From NCBI GenBank assembly GCA_020683205.1, contig CP085689.1:1798001-1862000 (forward strand): a stretch of DNA of 64,000 nt, written 5' to 3'. Below are positions 58,898-64,000 of the stretch, in pieces. How positions within the stretch are numbered: position 1 is the first letter of the stretch; the number at the start of each line of letters is the position of its first letter. Both the position numbers and the translations under genes were made by a program. Origin of the DNA: Lentisphaerae bacterium WC36 (GTDB taxonomy: Bacteria; Verrucomicrobiota; Lentisphaeria; Victivallales; SZUA-371). A model generated the notes under the pieces. The model was not told where the DNA came from. It did no database searches and was given only the letters and a program-made list of their open reading frames with translations.

Positions 58898-59274
58898 ACT
58901 ATATTACGGAATATTAATGGAAAAACGAGTTTAAAAAATTAATTGTTTTTACAACAAACAACAGCTGAGATCTGTTATGAACAAATATGGTTATAGCTGT
59001 AGTTGAGCATAAAATAATTCTCGAGTTTTTATCAGACAAATCATTTCAAAACTCATTATTCTATTTAGTCTTCCCATAAAAATACGCCTTCCCTCCTCTA
59101 ATTTTATTTCATACTTTCTAAAAAAAATAAAAAAAAATAGATTTTTATTGCAAAGTAGACAATTTAAAACAATAAGAGTGCCACACAAGTTGTAGAAATT
59201 TATAATTTACACTTGACAATTTATGCAAAGTTATATTTATTAATTACAATAATAACAATAAGGACTTAATTAAT
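58898..59274. other. AT-rich intergenic region
   Basis: About 375 bases before the AcrR-like gene. No gene, RNA or clear terminator recognised. AAGGA (about 59260) serves the downstream start. Confidence 0.45.
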
Positions 59275-59886
59275 ATGGCGAGAAAAACTAAAGAAGACAT
59301 GTTACGTACTAGAGAAGTCATCTTAAGTAGTGCTTTAGATCTTTTTTACAAAAATGGCTTTTCAAGGACAACTCTTGACCAAATCGCATCAAAATCAAAT
59401 TGTACACGAGGTGCTATTTATTGGCATTTTAAAAATAAAATTGAAATTTTCATAAAATTATCAGAAAAATTTGAAAATATTATTGCAGAGAGATTTGCTA
59501 ATATTGTTGAAACTGAAAATAATGAAATTAATGATTTGAAGAAATTTTGTCAAGAATTTATTTCTATTCTTGAAAAGAATAAGGACTTTAGACGTTTTTA
59601 TAATATGGTCTTAAGAAAAACAGAGTGGACTGACGAATTAAGATACGTTGAAAAAATTTTGATTGAGAATGATAAACATACTCAAAAATTTTTTGAACTA
59701 AAATTTCAGGCAATTGCAAATAGAAATAATCTACTTCCAGCAATAACTCCCAAGTTAGCATCTGTTGGGCTATTGTCGTATTTTTTTGGATTAATAAGTT
59801 GGTGGCTTATTGACCAAAATGAATGTAGCACCCAAGATATGTTTAAACTTGTTGATATTTATATTGATTCACTTATTATAGATTAA
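59275..59886 (+). CDS. TetR/AcrR family regulator of the efflux operon
   Basis: AcrR-like repressor of 203 residues. The N-terminal helix-turn-helix, FSRTTLDQIASKSNCTRGAI followed by YWHFKNK (about 28-54), closely follows AcrR/TtgR recognition helices. The C-terminal drug-binding half matches in layout (QNE near 180). It lies 210 bases upstream of an RND adaptor gene on the same strand. A palindrome with the AcrR half-site TACATACA sits between them, so this protein probably represses the pump and is released by drugs. Confidence 0.92.
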   Translation: MARKTKEDMLRTREVILSSALDLFYKNGFSRTTLDQIASKSNCTRGAIYWHFKNKIEIFIKLSEKFENIIAERFANIVETENNEINDLKKFCQEFISILEKNKDFRRFYNMVLRKTEWTDELRYVEKILIENDKHTQKFFELKFQAIANRNNLLPAITPKLASVGLLSYFFGLISWWLIDQNECSTQDMFKLVDIYIDSLIID

Positions 59887-59949
59887 ATTTATTTTTATTA
59901 TTTTTTTTGAAAATACTTGTTTTTTATGCGATTTGATACTATATATTTA

Positions 59950-59969
59950 TACATACATGTATGTATGTA
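59950..59969. promoter_or_regulatory. AcrR-like operator upstream of the RND efflux genes
   Basis: TACATACATGTATGTATGTA contains a perfect 16-bp palindrome (59950-59965) and the half-sites TACATACA and TGTATGTA known from the E. coli AcrR operator, but with a shorter spacer. It lies 128 bases before the adaptor start and 64 bases after the AcrR-like gene. Confidence 0.7.
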
Positions 59970-60096
59970 AATTTAAAATTGTTGTAATTTATATAATTTT
60001 TGTTACGAATTTAATAAAATTAATCAATGATTAAAAATAAATACGGAATTTAATTAATGAAGTTTAAAGATAATATTTATAAGGGATGATAGTAAA

Positions 60097-61389
60097 ATGA
60101 AATTTTTATTTAATAAAAGAATACTACATATGTCATGTTGGTTTTTTATTTTTACAATAATATTACTTACTTGTGCAAAAGTTTTTATAATTATTGATAA
60201 AAATAAAAACAGAGAACTCATAAAGCCTAAAAATTTATCTGTAGAAGTTTTTAAAGTTAAAAAAGGCAATATAAGTCAATGGATATGGGGAGAAGGAACT
60301 GCTTTTACAGTGAAAAGAGAATTTTTATGCTTTGAAAAGGCTGGAAGAATTGTCTACATCGCTAAAGATAACGACAAAAATATTATCCGTGAAGGATCAA
60401 TTGTAAAAAAAGGTCAAATTCTCGCAGAAATTGATTCACGAGATTATATTCAATTAAAAAAAGAATACAATGCAGACCTACTTCAGGCTCAAAGTACCAT
60501 AGATTTAGCAAATTTAAATATAGAAAAATTAAAAGATGATTATAAAACAAAACAAAAACAAATAGATAGGTTAAAACTATTAACACTAAAAAAAGTAATA
60601 TCAAAACAAAAACTTGAACTCATGGAAAATGAGTTTAATACCGTAAGGCTAGCAATAAAAAAAGCCGAAATAACAAAGAAACAAAATAAATTAAAATTAT
60701 TACAGATAAAAGCTAAAATTGAAAAAAATAATATTGACTTACAAAGAACAAAAATAATTGCTCCATTTGATGGAATAATCGCAAGATTTAATATTAAAAT
60801 TGGAGACTATGCATCGCTAAATTCAATTGATTTGAGTTCAAAACATCGATCTATTATGACAATGCCTATTATAATTATTGATCCTACTGCATATGAAATA
60901 GAATTATCAATTCCCGCCTACTCTGGGAAAAAGATTAAAACTGGTATGTTGGCACAAGTTTGTACAGACACTCTAGAGTTAAAAAATGTTACAGCTAATT
61001 ATATTTCTGGAAAAGTTTATTCTATTACTCCTGACATTTCTTTACAAGCAAGAACTATGCAAGTTAAAATTCGCACTTTAGAGGGAAAAAATAATTTAGT
61101 TAATGGGGAAAGTATTTTGGCTAGAATTAGAATAAAATTGAAAAAAGATTGTATTACAATTCCATTCTCAGTCATCCAATTTGATTCAAAACATCCATTT
61201 GTTTTTAAATATAACAAAAAAAATAAAACCGTACTCAAGCAATATGTTGAATTAGGCATGCAAGAAAACGATATTGTTGAAATTCAAAAAGGCTTAAATA
61301 CCGACGACTATGTAGTTTATCGGGGTCAAAATTTATTAAGCAATGGAGATAAAGTAAACATTATTGAAAAGAATGGAGAACAAAAATGA
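60097..61389 (+). CDS. RND efflux periplasmic adaptor (membrane fusion protein)
   Basis: Adaptor of 430 residues joining an RND pump to an outer-membrane channel. An N-terminal membrane anchor (CWFFIFTIILLTCAKVFIII, about 9-28) is followed by lipoyl halves (GSIVKKGQILAEIDSRDY near 108-125; TKIIAPFDGIIARFNIKIGD near 221-240). They flank a Lys/Gln-rich coiled coil, and beta-barrel and membrane-proximal domains complete the protein. The stop overlaps the RND start by four bases (ATGA), giving translational coupling. AAGGGATG precedes the ATG. Expression is probably controlled by the AcrR-like protein at 59275. Confidence 0.93.
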   Translation: MKFLFNKRILHMSCWFFIFTIILLTCAKVFIIIDKNKNRELIKPKNLSVEVFKVKKGNISQWIWGEGTAFTVKREFLCFEKAGRIVYIAKDNDKNIIREGSIVKKGQILAEIDSRDYIQLKKEYNADLLQAQSTIDLANLNIEKLKDDYKTKQKQIDRLKLLTLKKVISKQKLELMENEFNTVRLAIKKAEITKKQNKLKLLQIKAKIEKNNIDLQRTKIIAPFDGIIARFNIKIGDYASLNSIDLSSKHRSIMTMPIIIIDPTAYEIELSIPAYSGKKIKTGMLAQVCTDTLELKNVTANYISGKVYSITPDISLQARTMQVKIRTLEGKNNLVNGESILARIRIKLKKDCITIPFSVIQFDSKHPFVFKYNKKNKTVLKQYVELGMQENDIVEIQKGLNTDDYVVYRGQNLLSNGDKVNIIEKNGEQK

Positions 61390-64000
61390 ATTATAAATCA
61401 AAGAAAAAATTTAATTTATTTCAATTTCTATTCGTACAGAGAACTATTGCATGGGTTGCTATTTTAATAATGGCTGTGGCAGGTTATTTCTCCTATGATT
61501 CATTGGTAAAAGAATATGTTCCCGACATAAAAATACCTCAAGCTATTATTACTACCGAATGGCTTGGAGCTTCACCTGTATTAGTCGAAAAAGAAATTAC
61601 TGTGGAAATAGAAAAAAAAATAAAAGAAATTGAAGGAATAAAAGACTATTATAGTGGTTCCCGAAATAGTTTATCAGTTATTGGAGTAAAATTTTACGAT
61701 GATATTCCAATGAATATTGCAATGCAAAAATTGCAGGAAAAAATTGAAGAAGCAGAAGCTGAATTTCCTAAAAAAGTAGAAAAAACTCGTGTTGAAAAAA
61801 TTTCAATCAACGACATTCCCATAGTCAGAGCTGTTTTGAAAGGAAACGCTGATTATAAAACTTTTGATAAATTATCTAAAAAAATTAAGAAAAAATTAGA
61901 AAGAATAAAAGGCATAAAAAAAGTAGTTCTCACTGGAAAAAGATCAGAAGTTATACTAGTGCAACTCTATTCAGACCGTTTACGCATGCTAGGAATAACA
62001 CCTACACTCGTACATGATATTCTCAAACGATATGAAAACGATACTCCTATTGGTCGATTTGAAAAAGATGGTAATAACTTTTTTTTGAAACTAACTGGAA
62101 GTTTACAGGATACAGATATTATTCGCAAATTGCCTATAAAAAGAACTGCAGGTCATGTCGTAAGACTTGACGAAATAGCAAAAGTTTCAAGAAGGTTAGA
62201 CAAAGTAAAAACTATAGCAATGTTAAACACTAAAGAAGGTAGTTTTGAACCTATTTTATCTATAAATATTTTAAAAATGCCAGGTAAAGATACCGTTAGA
62301 TTAGTTGAAAAAGTAAAAGAAGCTATAACTCAGTTAAGACAACAAAAAGATTGGCCTAATAACATTAATTACGAAATTGTAGCAGATGAATCCGAACTAA
62401 TTTTTGAAAGTTTAGAAAAATCATTTAAAAGTGCATGGCAAGCATTTTTAATTGTTTTTTTAATTTTATTTATGATGCTATCATGGCGAGAAGCTATAAT
62501 TGCATCAACTGCTATTCCATTAACGTTATTAGCCTCAATTATAATTATTTGGTTTTTAGGATATTCGTTCAACATTATGGTAATTATTGGCGTGATTTTA
62601 GCACTGGGGTTATTAGTAGATGACTTTATACTGATTATGGAGGGGATGCATGAAAATTTTTATATAAAAAAACTTAGTTTTGCAAACGCTACAAAACGAA
62701 CTATTCAAAATTATGCAATTCCATCTTTATCTGGTTCACTAACTACAGTTATGGTGTTTATTCCTTTAGCTCTTATACCAGGAGTTGATGGTAAATTTTT
62801 AAGGTTAATACCAGTTACTACTGCCGTATGTTTAATTATGTCTTATTTTATTTCGATTTTTATTGCAGTACCTCTTTCTGGATTATTACTAAAAGATAAA
62901 CTCCAAAATTATATAAAGTTAAAAGGACCTAGCACTGTTGATAGAATATCAAAAAAGATTGAAATTTTTCTCCTTAAAACTTTAAAAAATTATATTTTAA
63001 CAAGTCGCTTGAGAGCTTTTAGCTATATAGTTATGTCTTTAGTTTTATTCATTTTATTTATGGGAGCTAAATTAGTCATCCCATCAAGACTATATGCAGA
63101 CGAAGATAGTAGAAATATAGGTATTACAGTTGAATTTCCAGCAGATACAACTATTGAACAAACAACAAAATATGCAAAAGAGATTGGAGATGAATTAGCT
63201 CAGAAAAAATATTTTAAATATGTTACAAAAAATATTGGTAAAAAGGATTCATATATTACAGGTTCACTGATATCGATGATGAATGAAACTCAAGCTCCTT
63301 ACTTATTAGGGTTTGACTGTTTGTTATTACCATTAAAACAACGTGATAAAGAAAGTTTTGAATATGTAGATGAATTAGAAAATCTAGTTAAATATTTAAC
63401 CAGTAATATTGCCGGTAGCAAAGTTCATGTTACTGCAGCACTAGGAGGTCCCGAACAAAAAGATCCAATCCAAATTGATATCACAAGTAATGATTTAAAC
63501 CAACTAATCAAAGCAGCAAGCCAAGTACAAAAAGCATTAAGTACTATTCCTGGAGCAATTGAAATTTGCAATAATTTAGGTCAACGAAGGTTAGAAGCCT
63601 CCTTTATACCTAAACGTGAAGCTTTAGATTTTTATAAAATAAATGAATTAAATTTAGCTTTACAATTGAATTTTTTATGGATTATATAGAAGTTTCAAAG
63701 TTTAGGACAAATGAAATTGATGAAGATTTAGATGTTATGCTAGGTACCTATTGGCAAAGCCGTAAAGGGAAAATCGGTGGACCAGGCAGCTGGCAGGAAG
63801 TCAATAAAATATTTATTATTAATGATGCAGGAATAAAAATTCCATTAATGTCCTTGTTAGAGCGTTCATTTGGAAGTTCAATTCCTACTATTATTCATAA
63901 AAATGGTGTTAGGTGTGCTACTGTATCTGCAAAGGTTTTTCAAACAACACCTACTGATATTGAAGAACAATTAAAGCCAAAATTAGACGAAATAAGCAAA
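61386..64000 (+). CDS. RND efflux pump, frame change at 63671-63677, 3' end outside window
   Basis: Inner-membrane proton-driven exporter of the AcrB/hydrophobe-amphiphile type. The first frame gives 767 residues: TM1 near 18-33, periplasmic porter domains, then a membrane block with LALGLLVDDFILIMEG, where the Asp pair is the proton relay, and a second porter half from about 570. It ends at TAG 63689. Homology continues at once in the -1 frame (MDYIEVSKFRTNEIDEDLDV ... RCATVSAKVFQTTPTDIEEQ) to the window edge. The junction is T-TTT-TTA in the zero frame, so either one T was lost from a T7 run or a -1 frameshift occurs on this heptamer. Full RND pumps have about 1000-1050 residues, so the last part lies beyond 64000. 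Confidence 0.88.

Noticed and set aside
58991-59188. 65-codon minus-strand frame between LysR and the AcrR-like gene
   Set aside because: No ribosome site, signal or family pattern; it looks like chance coding in AT-rich DNA.
1-64000. tRNA or rRNA genes
   Set aside because: I looked in the intergenic gaps for T-loop (GGTTCGA-like) and rRNA signatures and saw none; a covariance-model scan would be needed to exclude them fully.

Overview
The window is about 64 kb of AT-rich (by eye near 30% G+C) DNA from a Gram-negative bacterium. The gene content points to the Planctomycetota-Verrucomicrobiota-Lentisphaerota group, most likely Lentisphaerota. The signs are three secreted di-heme proteins with a hydrazine-synthase-alpha-like propeller fused to a formylglycine-enzyme-like domain, a three-domain DUF1080 protein with two Gfo/Idh/MocA oxidoreductases, a type I sulfatase, and a membrane Ser/Thr kinase whose gene overlaps that of an ECF sigma factor. 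The species assignment is inference.

Layout. 1-5.4 kb: a defence island with hsdR (open at the left edge), a HEPN-like gene and a convergent, frameshifted tyrosine recombinase. 6-9.4 kb: a lipoprotein flavodoxin, then a TetR regulator, an SDR and an alpha/beta hydrolase. 9.5-16 kb: a minus-strand pair, GH2 glycosidase and di-heme protein 1. 16.4-25.2 kb: an aldo-keto reductase; a minus-strand operon (DUF1080 x3, Gfo/Idh/MocA, Gfo/Idh/MocA) for probable 3-keto-glycoside breakdown; and, divergent from it, the kinase-sigma pair, whose kinase ends in a sugar-binding-type discoidin domain. 25.2-31.6 kb: a decaying accessory region with several broken genes and a 769-residue orphan protein. 31.6-37.6 kb: di-heme protein 2 and an unrecognised two-gene unit preceded by a 14-bp tandem repeat made of overlapping five-codon mini-ORFs. 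37.8-42.3 kb: an EF-hand protein, a small membrane protein and a MarR-DUF1566/EF-hand-sulfatase operon. 42.5-52.5 kb: a giant repeat-rich surface protein with its type I secretion ABC transporter and membrane fusion protein. 52.8-58.9 kb: a beta-propeller protein, di-heme protein 3, an SDR and a LysR regulator. 59.3-64 kb: an AcrR-like regulator, an AcrR-like operator, and an RND efflux adaptor and pump (pump frameshifted, cut by the right edge).

Taken together the window reads as a polysaccharide-degrading, surface-attached lifestyle: glycosidase, sulfatase, keto-sugar enzymes, discoidin domains and a secreted adhesin, plus defence and efflux. A recurring feature is reading frames broken by single-base changes, often in homopolymer runs (integrase, RND pump, start of the giant surface protein, genes at 25.5-28 kb). 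Whether these are real decay, phase variation or assembly error cannot be settled from this sequence.
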